64,000 nucleotides of DNA from Oscillospiraceae bacterium (GTDB lineage: Bacteria > Bacillota > Clostridia > Oscillospirales > Oscillospiraceae). Under the pieces are notes generated by a model that did not search any database, had not been told where the DNA came from, and worked only from the letters and a program-made list of their open reading frames with translations. Numbering within the stretch: position 1 is the first letter of the stretch; every line of letters starts with the position of its first letter. Of the stretch, positions 18,025 to 26,087 are shown one piece after another. Location: NCBI GenBank assembly GCA_017620525.1, contig JAGAUY010000055.1:1-64000 (forward strand), read 5' to 3'. A program made the position numbers and the translations under genes.

Positions 18025-18097
18025 GCACACCGAATGGGCGGTGTGCGGTACGCATAAGACAGTTAACAGGCACAGCAGATTTTCTGCTGTGCCTGTT
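18025..18097 (+). terminator. Two tandem hairpins after the permease
   Basis: The first stem is GCACACCG (18025-18032 with 18039-18046). The second is a 14-bp perfect stem (18065-18078 with 18084-18097). The second is the stronger. Past it, 18098-18280 is AT-rich leader DNA of the next gene with no clear motif. Confidence 0.75.
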
Positions 18098-18280
18098 CTT
18101 GTATTTTCGTCCAAATTACGGTAGTATATAACCACTTGAGCAAACTTGAATTTGCTGGAGCGTCATAGCTATTGGTTGAGCGCTAAGCATAAATTTGTAC
18201 TTTGTGAAAAAAGGGTAGATTATGCCTGGAAGACTTAACGATAAGCCAAGAAAATTTCATACAATTTGAGAGGAAGCATC

Positions 18281-19489
18281 ATGACTATACAAAAGAATTA
18301 CAAAAAAACACTCATAGCCTGTTATCTTGGATTTGTAACACAGGCTATATCTGCAAACTTTGCCCCACTATTATTTTTAACATTCAAGAGTGCTTATGGA
18401 ATCACACTTGAAAAAATTGCAATGATTCCGTTGGTGTTCTATTTCACGCAATTGCTTGTTGACCTTGCGGCTACCAAGTTTGCCGATAAAATAGGATACC
18501 GTGCCTGTGTGCTGGCATCTCAAGTTTTGTCGGCGGCAGGCATTGGTTTAATGGCATTTTTGCCAGAATTATTGCCTGCGCCATTTGTGGGTATCCTGAT
18601 TTCGGTAGTGCTTTATGCCGTAGGAAGCGGCCTTATTGAGGTTTTAGTAAGCCCGATCGTCGAGGCCTGTCCGTTTGAGAATAAGGACGGGGTGATGAGT
18701 CTTTTGCATTCCTTCTACTGTTGGGGAGCAATGGTGGTCATTTTAGGCTCTACACTCTTTTTTGCTGTATTTGACGTAGATAATTGGAAGATACTTACCC
18801 TTCTTTGGGCATTGGTGCCGCTATATAACACATTCAACTTTATAAACTGCCCGATTGAACGGTTGGTTGAAGACGGTAAGCGTATGGGGATTAATAAACT
18901 GCTGCAAACGCCGATATTCTGGTTAATGATAATACTTATGGTATGTTCGGGTGCATCCGAGGCAACGATGGCGCAATGGGCATCTGCATTTACCGAGTCG
19001 GCAATCGGCGTTTCCAAAACTGTTGGTGACTTGGCAGGGCCTTGTTTGTTTGCGATGTTTATGGGTATATCCCGTATGCTCTATGGAAAATTTAGTGAGA
19101 AGCTTGATTTGGCCAGGGTTATGCTGATTTGTGGTGCAATGTGTGTCGGTTGTTATCTTTTGGCATCGCTATCTTCGCTGCCATTCCTTGGACTTACGGG
19201 TTGTGCACTTTGCGGATTGGCAGTTGGCATTATGTGGCCAGGTTCTATCAGCATTTCTTCGCAGAATTGTCCAAGAGGTGGAACTGCGATGTTCGCATTT
19301 TTAGCCTTAGCTGGAGATTTGGGTGCCACGGTAAGTCCTGCAATGGTGGGCAGTCTTTCTGAAATGGCCGGTGGTGATCTTAAAACAGGCTTGCTTGTTG
19401 CCACCATATTTCCCATCATATTAGTTGCCAGCTTAATTGTCTTGAGCAAAGTGAAAAAAGATGATGATAAGTCGGGCGCACAAGGATAA
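18281..19489 (+). CDS. Major facilitator superfamily transporter
   Basis: The 402-residue protein has 12 predicted membrane helices. It shows an MFS-type loop after helix 2 (ATKFADKIGYR) and a central cytoplasmic loop rich in basic residues. The family shape is that of a sugar or small-solute MFS carrier, but the substrate is not evident. The ATG at 18281 has GAGAGGA upstream. An in-frame start 15 bases earlier is poorer. Its base and codon use (many TTA, TTG, ATA, AAT) is much AT-richer than both neighbours, which suggests recent horizontal acquisition of this single gene. Confidence 0.85.
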   Translation: MTIQKNYKKTLIACYLGFVTQAISANFAPLLFLTFKSAYGITLEKIAMIPLVFYFTQLLVDLAATKFADKIGYRACVLASQVLSAAGIGLMAFLPELLPAPFVGILISVVLYAVGSGLIEVLVSPIVEACPFENKDGVMSLLHSFYCWGAMVVILGSTLFFAVFDVDNWKILTLLWALVPLYNTFNFINCPIERLVEDGKRMGINKLLQTPIFWLMIILMVCSGASEATMAQWASAFTESAIGVSKTVGDLAGPCLFAMFMGISRMLYGKFSEKLDLARVMLICGAMCVGCYLLASLSSLPFLGLTGCALCGLAVGIMWPGSISISSQNCPRGGTAMFAFLALAGDLGATVSPAMVGSLSEMAGGDLKTGLLVATIFPIILVASLIVLSKVKKDDDKSGAQG

Positions 19490-19589
19490 GAGATCCGTAT
19501 ATATTAGGAAATAATCAAATTCCAATTTGTCGGACAGTAAGGGCGCGCTTCTATACATTGCATTCTGCCATGCAGTGTGAACAACCATA

Positions 19590-19625
19590 AAAGCCAAGCT
19601 GCGCTTTGCAGCTTGGCTTTAACTG
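19590..19625. terminator. Bidirectional terminator between MFS and RidA genes
   Basis: A 13-bp perfect stem (19590-19602 with 19608-19620) lies between convergent genes. Confidence 0.85.
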
Positions 19626-19667
19626 TTTTACGACCACCCGGCGAAAGGTGTGCATTTTTTACGCTGT

Positions 19668-20051
19668 TTATTTTCTGGTTGCGATGAAGGTCATCTCCAC
19701 TTTGCAGTCGCCTGCGATGCTGACATCGCCGAAACAGACACGGGCGGGGAGATGGTTCTTCCTGAAATGCTTGACGTACTCGGCATTCATGGCATCCTTG
19801 TATTCCCACTTTGCCAGAAGCACATCCGCCCGGACCACATGGTCCATATCGGAGCCGTGGGCTTCCAGAATTACCTTCAGGTTGTCCAGAATCCGGTTGG
19901 TTTCAAATTCGATGGAGCCGTAGGCTTCGTCCCGTGTGGACAGCTCTTCAGATACCAGACCGGACAGGAACAGATACTTTCCTTCAGTTACCACAATGTC
20001 GCTGTAGGGCTGGTCTTCCTCTTCGATAAAAATGATGTGTTCATTATCCAT
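19668..20051 (-). CDS. RidA/YjgF-family enamine/imine deaminase
   Basis: The 127-residue protein is of the typical RidA length. KYLFLSGLV, the helix FETNRILDNLKVILEAHGSDMDHVVRADVLLA and the AGDCKVEMTFIA strand are the usual elements. The strictly conserved Arg of the RidA active site appears as ARVCFGDVSIAGDCKVEM. The substituted P-x-R-x-x-x motif is slightly divergent, so deaminase activity is likely but not certain. AAAGGGGAAA precedes the ATG. It is single and convergent with the MFS gene. Confidence 0.88.
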   Translation of the reverse strand: MDNEHIIFIEEEDQPYSDIVVTEGKYLFLSGLVSEELSTRDEAYGSIEFETNRILDNLKVILEAHGSDMDHVVRADVLLAKWEYKDAMNAEYVKHFRKNHLPARVCFGDVSIAGDCKVEMTFIATRK

Positions 20052-20136
20052 TAAAATGTTTCCCCTTTCGCGGTTTGGTTACGGATATCTTCTCAAATCG
20101 GAATGCGGTTGTCAAGATACAATCAAATATCTGCTG

Positions 20137-20613
20137 TCAGGATTCCTCCACCAGTTTGCCACAGATATGCTCCGGTGTCAGCTCCAGCAGGAGCGTCCGG
20201 TGGGCATGCTGGGCGATCTCAGCCTGGATGTGGGCGTCGTCCCGGATGAATTTGTAGCTGAGCTTGGTGGTGATGTCCACAATCCGGTCCATGTCGTCCA
20301 CAATGCTGATCCTTCCGAAGACAATAACACTTTTTACGTTCAGCGGCCACTGGCCGGGATTGCGGTAGCCTTCATCGTAAACGCAGAAGGAAACTCTGCT
20401 GTCGTGCCGCAGTGCGTCCAGTCTGTGGCCGATGTTTCCGCAGTGGAAATAGATTTTGCCGTCGTCTTCGTTGTACAGGTGATTCATCGGCATACCGTAG
20501 GGATAGCCGCCGTCACCGTTGACGGAAAGAACGCCGCGTTTTTCTGTTTTGAGAACATGGATGCATTCTTCGGCGGACAGTTTCTTGTTTTTTCGGATTA
20601 ATTCCCGGAACAT
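20137..20613 (-). CDS. Pyridoxamine 5'-phosphate oxidase-like flavoprotein (Nim-like)
   Basis: The product has 158 residues from the ATG at 20613, which has GGAGG 8 bases upstream. Upstream in-frame starts lack a ribosome site. It has the split-barrel FMN fold features: GVLSVNGDGGYPYGMPMNHLY, IYFHCGNIGHRLDALRHDSRVSFCVYDE and SVIVFGRISIVDD. This resembles the 5-nitroimidazole reductase group and related FMN-binding proteins. The likely role is a small flavin reductase. A TATAAT for it reads on the minus strand near 20655-20660. Confidence 0.85.
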   Translation of the reverse strand: MFRELIRKNKKLSAEECIHVLKTEKRGVLSVNGDGGYPYGMPMNHLYNEDDGKIYFHCGNIGHRLDALRHDSRVSFCVYDEGYRNPGQWPLNVKSVIVFGRISIVDDMDRIVDITTKLSYKFIRDDAHIQAEIAQHAHRTLLLELTPEHICGKLVEES

Positions 20614-20727
20614 ATTATGCGCCTCCATTTTCCGGCAGGGATTGATCAGATTCATTATAGCATACTTTTCCGGCTTCGGAATGCCATTTTCCCTTTTCGC
20701 GGCGGCATCGGATTCTGAGCCGAAATA

Positions 20728-20765
20728 ACAGAAACGCACACAGAAATGTGTGCGTTTCTGTTTTG
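20728..20765. terminator. Terminator hairpin 3' of the XRE regulator gene
   Basis: A 15-bp stem (20728-20742 with 20747-20761) around GAAA, with T-rich flanks on both strands. It ends the minus-strand regulator gene and separates it from the Nim-like gene. Confidence 0.75.
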
Positions 20766-20861
20766 CGAAGCGTGTGCGGAAACAGTCGGCGGCACCGGGC
20801 AGGTTCCGCTTCCGGATACCTTCAGATTAGAAAAAATGGAAGTTGCAGGCCGCAGCTTCCG

Positions 20862-21116
20862 TCAAATATCATATCTGAGGATATCGGTAATTTCACAATC
20901 CAGAATATAACAGAACCGGGCCAGAATATCGGCATCGATCCGTTCAACTGTACCGGAATACCATTTTTCCACCACTTCAAATCGTGTGTCAGCCAGTTTG
21001 GCCAGGCGATAGCGTGTCAGGCCCTGCTCATCCATAAGATCTCTAAGATGGATGGAAATATGACCGTATGAGCGCAAATTAACAACGCTTCGCAGTTCAT
21101 TCATAAACATCACCAT
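20862..21116 (-). CDS. Small XRE/Cro-type helix-turn-helix regulator
   Basis: About 84 residues. The C-terminal 65 residues form a Cro/C1-type helix-turn-helix of the HTH_26 kind (HLRDLMDEQGLTRYRLAKLADTR..., then ARFCYILDCEITDIL). There are three in-frame ATGs, at 21116, 21110 and 21104. I use the first, although its promoter (TTGTCA, 17 bases, TACAAT) is so close that the transcript may be almost leaderless. It is transcribed divergently from the adhesin gene and probably controls it and itself. Confidence 0.8.
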   Translation of the reverse strand: MVMFMNELRSVVNLRSYGHISIHLRDLMDEQGLTRYRLAKLADTRFEVVEKWYSGTVERIDADILARFCYILDCEITDILRYDI

Positions 21117-21122
21117 AAATAT

Positions 21123-21182
21123 TGTACCCCAATGACTATACGTTGACAATTACGGTTCATAATGTTACTATATAAATAGTAA
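21123..21182. promoter_or_regulatory. Overlapping divergent promoters with interrupted palindrome
   Basis: For the adhesin gene: TTGACA (21143-21148), 17 bases, TACTAT. For the regulator, on the minus strand: TTGTCA (21150-21145), 17 bases, TACAAT. The two -35 boxes occupy the same bases. TTACTAT/ATAGTAA arms (21165-21171 and 21176-21182) overlap the adhesin -10 and start site and are a likely operator for the HTH protein. Confidence 0.7.
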
Positions 21183-21212
21183 TACTTTGAGAGGATTATA
21201 GGGAAAGGAAGG

Positions 21213-23651
21213 ATGAATATGCAGGAGAAGATACTCCCGGGCGAATTTTTGCTGAAAAAACTCAGGTGGAAGCGTCATCCGGGAAAAACGCTTCTCAGGT
21301 TTGCTTGCGTGTGCATGGTTCTGCTTCTGGCAGTCGGAACTGTTCGCCTGCAGGCATATGCTTCGGAAATCACGGACGAAGCGGTTCTGGCTGTGATCGC
21401 GCAGCTGGAATCAATTGATTCTTTGCAGCAGATGCAGGACAAGCGAAGCAGCTATACGGTTTCCGGCCGCTACGATCCTGGTTCAACCAATACTGCTATG
21501 GCTGCAGAACATGAGGCAGCCCGCAGCGGTTATGAAACCTATGTCAGCGAAATGTTTGCGGCCAGAGCAGCTGCCCGGCAGGCTTACAATGCCCTGTCCG
21601 AAAGTCAGAAGGCACTGATCGATCCGGCTCTGGTGGAAAAACTCAGCAATGATCTGCCCACAGTTCTCAATATCAGCACCTGCGCTGTCACACCCCGTGA
21701 GGATGAATACAGCTTTGAAGCGGTAGAAGGCGGCTTCGGTTATGCCTATGAAGTGAGCAACTATATGGTATCCGGCAATATTCCCCAGACATTCATTCTT
21801 GTGGATACCTCCGACGCGCAGACCACCTGGACCCCCAGCGGCAGATATGTTTACGGAGAAAGCAATTACGACCTGACCTATTGCTGCGACGTGCTGACCG
21901 GACTGGAGTACACGACCCATTACCGGCGCGTGAATCTGGAGGACGGCGGTTATTACAGTGAAGAAGCAGCCCGGCATATCCGCGCCATCCTTCAGAACGC
22001 ATATCCCTACATCACTGTAGATGAAATGAAGGCCAATCTGAAGGCCGGCGGACTGAGCGGGGATTTTGTGGACAGCCTGTCCCGGGCCGATTTAATCGCT
22101 GCGGTACAGATGGCGGTGTGGACCTATGCCAATGCGGTGGACGGCGCAGCAGGAGGTCTGGGTTATTTTGCCTCCGTTGACGTAAAAAGAAACACGAATA
22201 TCTATTTCTATCCCCTCCATGACTACACCAATGAATGTTGGGAGTGGTTCCCCGGGGCCAGGCAGAGGAGCTATGATGCCCGGGCGGAATACCGGGTCAA
22301 TACGCTGGCCTATTATCTGTGCAGTCTTCCGGGAGTTTCCGCACGGGAGGATCAGATTGTCATATCCGATGTAGAAGTGACCAGAACGGATCTGCTGGCT
22401 GAAACGGAAGACAGCTATCAGCTCGGAATGTATGTCTATCTCAACAACGGCGGTACGGTGCACGATGACCTGACGGTTACGGTTACCAGTTACCATACGA
22501 ATACAGATGGCACCGTGGAGACGACCGGCCGCAGCAGCCGGAAGGTTAATGGAGATGCCAAACTGGATATGACAGTTGGCGCAAAATCCGGCGATACGAT
22601 TCACGTTGTGGTGGAAGGCACACAGTATCTGGAAAAGGGTGTCTATTTCTATGAGCCGGAGGGCGGCCGGGATGTATCCCAGAGCCTTGTCGGTATGGCA
22701 GAGGGGGAAACCCATGTCCGGGCGGAGGAGACTTTCGTGTTCTCAGAGGAAGTGGGGGAAACGGGTCTGCGGATCTATAAGACCGAGACCGGTACCGGAA
22801 GACCCCTGTCCGCAATCACCTTTAAGATTTACAATGCGGAGCCTGCTGACGGTGTTGTACTGAACGAAACCCCAACGCAGGAGGAAATTGCACAGTTTGC
22901 CACGGAGCAGAATCTGGCTGGAAGCGTCACGACGGATGAGACCGGCTATGCTTCCATTGCGTTGCCGGAAGGCAGTTATCTGGTCGTGGAGGAGATGAAC
23001 GCAGAAAAAATCAAGGCACCGGTCCATCCGTTCTATCTGCTGATTCCTGCAGCCGAAACCCTGGAAAACGAGGACGGCACCACAACGGTGCAGACGGTTC
23101 CCGTTGTATCGGTTTACCCGAAGAATGAACCGGTTACACCGCCGGAGGAACCTCCGATCCTGCCGCCGGTACCGAACCGGGTAACAGGCAGTTTTCAGAT
23201 CCGGAAGTATGATGAGATCGATGAATCGATCCTACTTGAAGGCGCAAAATTCAAGGTCTTCCGGGCGGCTGCGGATGATGACACCGGGACGGAAACGATT
23301 CGCTGCAACGGTATTCAGTATGCCGTCGTACCGGTGACGGCAGACGGAGAAAATCTGGTGCTGACCACCGACCGGAACGGCTGTGCGGTTTCGCCGGAGC
23401 TGAGCTGCGGTACCTATTTCCTGGTGGAGACCGAAGCACCGGCAGGGTACAATCTGCCGGAAGAAGCCTTCCGCGTCACGGTTCATTCCGGTGAGATGAC
23501 TCAGACCGCCATCGTGGAAATCCCGAACCGGCGTGGCAACATACTGCCGGAGACCGGCGGCATGGGAACAGGGGTGTTCTTCTGTGCGGGCATCGTGCTG
23601 ATGCTGACGTCGGGTGCCTTGCTGATCCTGAAAAAACGGCAGGGTGGTTAA
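21213..23651 (+). CDS. LPXTG-anchored surface adhesin with thioester domain and CnaB-type domains
   Basis: The 812-residue protein has a signal peptide (about 28-53, cut after LQAYA). Next is a region that fits a TQXA/thioester domain: Cys in LTYCCDVLTG (about 223) and Gln in AAVQMAVWTYANA (about 299), the pair that forms the internal thioester. A middle domain and two SpaA/CnaB-like repeats (about 515-640 and 670-775, the latter with the E-box YFLVETEAPAGY) follow. A sortase signal LPETGG (about 778) precedes a membrane helix and a KKRQGG tail. It would be covalently bound to the wall and could attach to host amines. The ATG at 21219 has better ribosome-site spacing than 21213. No sortase gene is in the window. 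Confidence 0.92.
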   Translation: MNMQEKILPGEFLLKKLRWKRHPGKTLLRFACVCMVLLLAVGTVRLQAYASEITDEAVLAVIAQLESIDSLQQMQDKRSSYTVSGRYDPGSTNTAMAAEHEAARSGYETYVSEMFAARAAARQAYNALSESQKALIDPALVEKLSNDLPTVLNISTCAVTPREDEYSFEAVEGGFGYAYEVSNYMVSGNIPQTFILVDTSDAQTTWTPSGRYVYGESNYDLTYCCDVLTGLEYTTHYRRVNLEDGGYYSEEAARHIRAILQNAYPYITVDEMKANLKAGGLSGDFVDSLSRADLIAAVQMAVWTYANAVDGAAGGLGYFASVDVKRNTNIYFYPLHDYTNECWEWFPGARQRSYDARAEYRVNTLAYYLCSLPGVSAREDQIVISDVEVTRTDLLAETEDSYQLGMYVYLNNGGTVHDDLTVTVTSYHTNTDGTVETTGRSSRKVNGDAKLDMTVGAKSGDTIHVVVEGTQYLEKGVYFYEPEGGRDVSQSLVGMAEGETHVRAEETFVFSEEVGETGLRIYKTETGTGRPLSAITFKIYNAEPADGVVLNETPTQEEIAQFATEQNLAGSVTTDETGYASIALPEGSYLVVEEMNAEKIKAPVHPFYLLIPAAETLENEDGTTTVQTVPVVSVYPKNEPVTPPEEPPILPPVPNRVTGSFQIRKYDEIDESILLEGAKFKVFRAAADDDTGTETIRCNGIQYAVVPVTADGENLVLTTDRNGCAVSPELSCGTYFLVETEAPAGYNLPEEAFRVTVHSGEMTQTAIVEIPNRRGNILPETGGMGTGVFFCAGIVLMLTSGALLILKKRQGG

Positions 23652-23667
23652 AGATCCGATCCAATAA

Positions 23668-23705
23668 AAAAGCGTGGGCAGTGCTGTCTGCCCACGCTTT
23701 TTATG
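23668..23705 (+). terminator. Terminator of the adhesin gene
   Basis: A 14-bp perfect stem (23668-23681 with 23688-23701) is followed by a short T-run. Confidence 0.9.
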
Positions 23706-23724
23706 CTGTTTCCGCGAATGATTG

Positions 23725-24003
23725 TCATTCTCGGCAATCATCTGATTTTATCCGGTCCAGAAAGTCATAAACGGCATCCTGCGCCAGAACTCCGCGCTTC
23801 AGATTTTTCGGAAGGAGCCCCTTTTCGTCGAGTTCATAGTCATGCAGCCATTGTCCGCTTTCGTAGTAGCGCTTCAATTGCTGTACAAGCGCTCTGTATG
23901 CCGTGCTTTCCCTGAATGCGGCAGAATCAATGCTTGCGGCTTTTTGAAGCGCATCAAAGCACTGTTCCATCTGCCGGACCCTGTCAATTGCTTCGTGTAT
24001 CAT
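23725..24003 (-). CDS. DUF4298-like small protein
   Basis: The 92-residue soluble protein has the DUF4298 pattern: a helix ending in a variable loop, YRALVQQLKRYYESGQWLHDYELDEKGLLPKNLKRGVLAQDAVYDFL. Its function is unknown. The ATG has no good ribosome site of its own. It overlaps by ATGA the end of an open frame that continues from the gene upstream (24108-24866), which suggests coupling. It lies at the left end of the spoIVB-remnant array, downstream of remnant R1. Confidence 0.75.
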   Translation of the reverse strand: MIHEAIDRVRQMEQCFDALQKAASIDSAAFRESTAYRALVQQLKRYYESGQWLHDYELDEKGLLPKNLKRGVLAQDAVYDFLDRIKSDDCRE

Positions 24004-24107
24004 AAATTTGGTTCGTCGCCGTCCTTCTGTGCGAATATTTCCGCCCGGGAATTTTTATATCCAAATGAAGACAATTGCTCTGCCGTGTCCGGTATGGTTT
24101 CTACAAA

Positions 24108-24866
24108 TTAACGCCATTTATATCGGCTTAAATGAGATCCTTGTTCGTTGCTTAATGATGCAAGACTATCCATGGGGACACCGGTTGTTTCCGCAATCAT
24201 TTCAAAATAGCTGATCGCAAATTCCATACCTGGCCCCTTGAGGCGCCAGGCACAGATCTCCGCCCATACGGCATCGGAAAGCTTTTTTTCGTGGCTGTTC
24301 CAGAAGTGCCATTCTGCTTCGTCAATGATTTTGCAAAGTTCACTGACCGTGAGACTTTTTTCCTTCAGAATATCCTCTTTTTCCTTGGGGTAGGATTGGA
24401 AAAACGGCTGCCTGCATCCAAAGAACCAGCTTTTTGTAAACGCTGAATCCAGCAGATACTGTTTTCCGTACTTACGAATAATATCACATTCAAATTGAAA
24501 TAGTTTTTGCGCATCTTCATTCCTTATGCCGAGGGCACATAGCTTGTTGATGTAGCGGCTACGATAAGAATCATCTTGATTGTGTAAATACAGTGCGGGG
24601 TACTGGGAGGTCATCCATGTTTCAGGTACGTTTACCGGGGGTGTTTCAACTTTTTTACGTGTAGCCGGTACTTTGGACTTGAGTTGAATGCCCTTGCGGC
24701 AAAGCATCCCGCTGATGACCGCAAAGCCTGCAAAGAAAAGGAACAGAAAAAGTCGCTCCGTGTTCGGCACATTCTCCGCAGTAAATGCCGCGGGAATACA
24801 CATTATGCCAACAACACAAAAGAACCCTCCCAGAACCGCCAGAATCCATCCAAATATCTTTTTCAC
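24108..24866 (-). CDS. Two-helix membrane protein of unknown function, first cargo gene downstream of remnant R1
   Basis: This is a 252-residue protein from a GTG at 24866 with AGGAGG about 6 bases upstream. Two membrane helices lie at about 4-28 and 40-58, followed by a Pro/Lys linker and a soluble domain (LYLHNQDDSYRSRYINKLCALGIRNED..., with repeated Trp and Phe). I do not recognise a family. It ends with TAA at 24110-24108. The same frame stays open for a further 35 codons to a TGA that overlaps the DUF4298 ATG (24000-24003), so the TAA may be a recent nonsense change. Confidence 0.65.
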   Translation of the reverse strand: MKKIFGWILAVLGGFFCVVGIMCIPAAFTAENVPNTERLFLFLFFAGFAVISGMLCRKGIQLKSKVPATRKKVETPPVNVPETWMTSQYPALYLHNQDDSYRSRYINKLCALGIRNEDAQKLFQFECDIIRKYGKQYLLDSAFTKSWFFGCRQPFFQSYPKEKEDILKEKSLTVSELCKIIDEAEWHFWNSHEKKLSDAVWAEICAWRLKGPGMEFAISYFEMIAETTGVPMDSLASLSNEQGSHLSRYKWR

Positions 24867-24912
24867 AAAATCCCTCCTTTACAATGCTATTCTATCACAT
24901 AACGCAAGAAAA

Positions 24913-24937
24913 TGACAGGGTCAAAGAGCCTCTGTCA
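24913..24937 (-). terminator. Degenerate hairpin after remnant R1
   Basis: TGACAG/CTGTCA outer arms with two further G-C pairs enclose about 9 bases. It resembles a decayed version of the hairpin at 26714-26742, which also follows a spoIVB remnant on this strand. Confidence 0.35.
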
Positions 24938-24943
24938 AATGCT

Positions 24944-25062
24944 TCATTCCGCAGTGTTCGGCATATTCTCGGTAAAACTTCCATACCCGGTATCCGGGGA
25001 ATTCACAAGTACGCGGGTCACTGCTCCTACAATTTTCCTGTTTTGGAAATTGTGGAACCTGA
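24944..25062 (-). pseudogene. spoIVB 3'-end remnant R1 (frameshifted)
   Basis: On the minus strand this aligns without large gaps to the last 39 codons of the intact spoIVB: VSGST, then [24 protein letters not shown] and stop. One base is missing in an A-run (GGAAAATTG instead of GGAAAAATTG), so the frame breaks. About 14 of 39 residues differ from the intact copy, the most of any remnant. It starts exactly at the codon for the catalytic Ser and is joined upstream to the 24-bp junction motif. Confidence 0.88.
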
Positions 25063-25087
25063 CACGTTTGATTGTCATTATGGACAA
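25063..25087 (-). repeat. Junction motif copy J1
   Basis: GTTGTCCATAATGACAATCA then AACG, read on the minus strand, abuts the Ser codon of remnant R1. It differs from J3 at 2 of 24 positions. Confidence 0.8.
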
Positions 25088-25110
25088 CATATGTGAATCA
25101 ATGATTTGCA

Positions 25111-25138
25111 TTGCAATAAAACGGTAATGTGATATACT
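25111..25138 (+). promoter_or_regulatory. Promoter of the split membrane-protein gene
   Basis: TTGCAA (25111-25116), 16 bases and TATACT (25133-25138), about 74 bases before the start codon. AAGGGGG precedes the ATG. The remaining 25139-25211 shows no further motif. Confidence 0.6.
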
Positions 25139-25211
25139 GGATATACAAATTAAGTGTAGCTAGCTGTTTACTGTAATTGCATCACACTTTATTCTACAAG
25201 GGGGCATCTTT

Positions 25212-25852
25212 ATGGCGGCGTTGCGAGCAATTCTGGATTTAATGATGTGTTGCTTATGGATACTGACATATACGATTGTGTTGCTTGGAACAATAAAATA
25301 CAATTATCCGCTTATTTCGCCAGTCACGCAGGCAATTATTGCGCCATTTGAGTTTGCGGTACTATACCGATATATCATCAAAGGCTTTCTTGGATTCGAC
25401 TATGTTTCTTTGTCATATATATATATTGGACACTGATCGAATTAGCGATTATTTATGTAATAATTAAAAATGGCTTTTTGCAGAAACGCAAAGTGGCCTC
25501 CTACCTTTTGTCGGTTTGTTTGCTTACTTGCGTAATGTGTTATTTCGTAGCGCATAAGGATTACATGTTCTTCTTCTCTTATTTTAATACATTCATCGGT
25601 GAACTGTTTTGGCTTTATCATGTGCGAAATAAGGACTATCCCATGAAACCGTTGACCTTAGCGGCATTCCTAGCAAAATTCATCGGAGATGCTATCTCGA
25701 TTCCTGTATATTTTGGTAGGGGGCCATTGTTGATTGATGCAATCTGCATATTACTTCCAATAATGGATTTCTTGTTCATTATGCTATATTTTGTAAGGAA
25801 ACGAGCAGATAAAAAATCCCAAGGCCGCGGGAAAAAACATAGAACTAGATAG
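25212..25852 (+). pseudogene. Polytopic membrane protein split by a 2-base frameshift at an (AT)6 tract
   Basis: Two frames join naturally. 25212-25436 encodes 74 residues with two or three membrane helices, and the downstream frame up to 25852 continues with four more helices and a basic tail. The break falls inside six tandem AT units (25415-25426). Removing one AT unit restores one open frame of about 212 residues. Tandem dinucleotide tracts often change length by slippage, so this can be a phase-variable gene or a decayed one. The family is not recognised. It is cargo between R1 and R2, on the opposite strand to the remnants. Confidence 0.7.
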
Positions 25853-25857
25853 AGACA

Positions 25858-25891
25858 ATTATGGCCACACCAAAAATGGTGTGGCCATAAT
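25858..25891. terminator. Perfect hairpin abutting remnant R2
   Basis: A 15-bp perfect stem (25858-25872 with 25877-25891) around AAAA touches the R2 stop codon (25892-25894). It ends the plus-strand cargo gene. Confidence 0.85.
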
Positions 25892-26011
25892 TTATCCTGC
25901 TGCATCTAACATGTTCTCAATGAAAATACCATACCCGGTATCCGGGGAATTCACAAGCACATGCGTAACGGCGCCGACCAATTTTCCGTCCTGTATAATC
26001 GGACCGCCGCT
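25892..26011 (-). pseudogene. spoIVB 3'-end remnant R2
   Basis: The minus strand reads [18 protein letters not shown], then [21 protein letters not shown] and stop: exactly 39 codons aligned with the intact C-terminus, 4 differences. The frame is intact but has no start or ribosome site, so it is a displaced gene end and not a gene. It begins at the catalytic Ser codon (AGC). Confidence 0.92.
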
Positions 26012-26038
26012 CACGAGTGATTGCCATTATGGACAACA
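26012..26038 (-). repeat. Junction motif copy J2
   Basis: GTTGTCCATAATGGCAATCA then CTCG on the minus strand. It differs by one base from J3 and directly precedes the R2 Val-Ser codons. The following 26039-26087 holds nothing recognisable. Confidence 0.85.
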
Positions 26039-26087
26039 CTTTTTAGTCGCAAAACATCCATACATTTCAAAAGCAGAGATGTTCTGT

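Noticed and set aside
23716..23740. A further copy of the junction motif at the left end of the array
   Set aside because: About 11 bases match, but it lies in the coding end of the DUF4298 gene and no spoIVB end adjoins it. Chance cannot be excluded.
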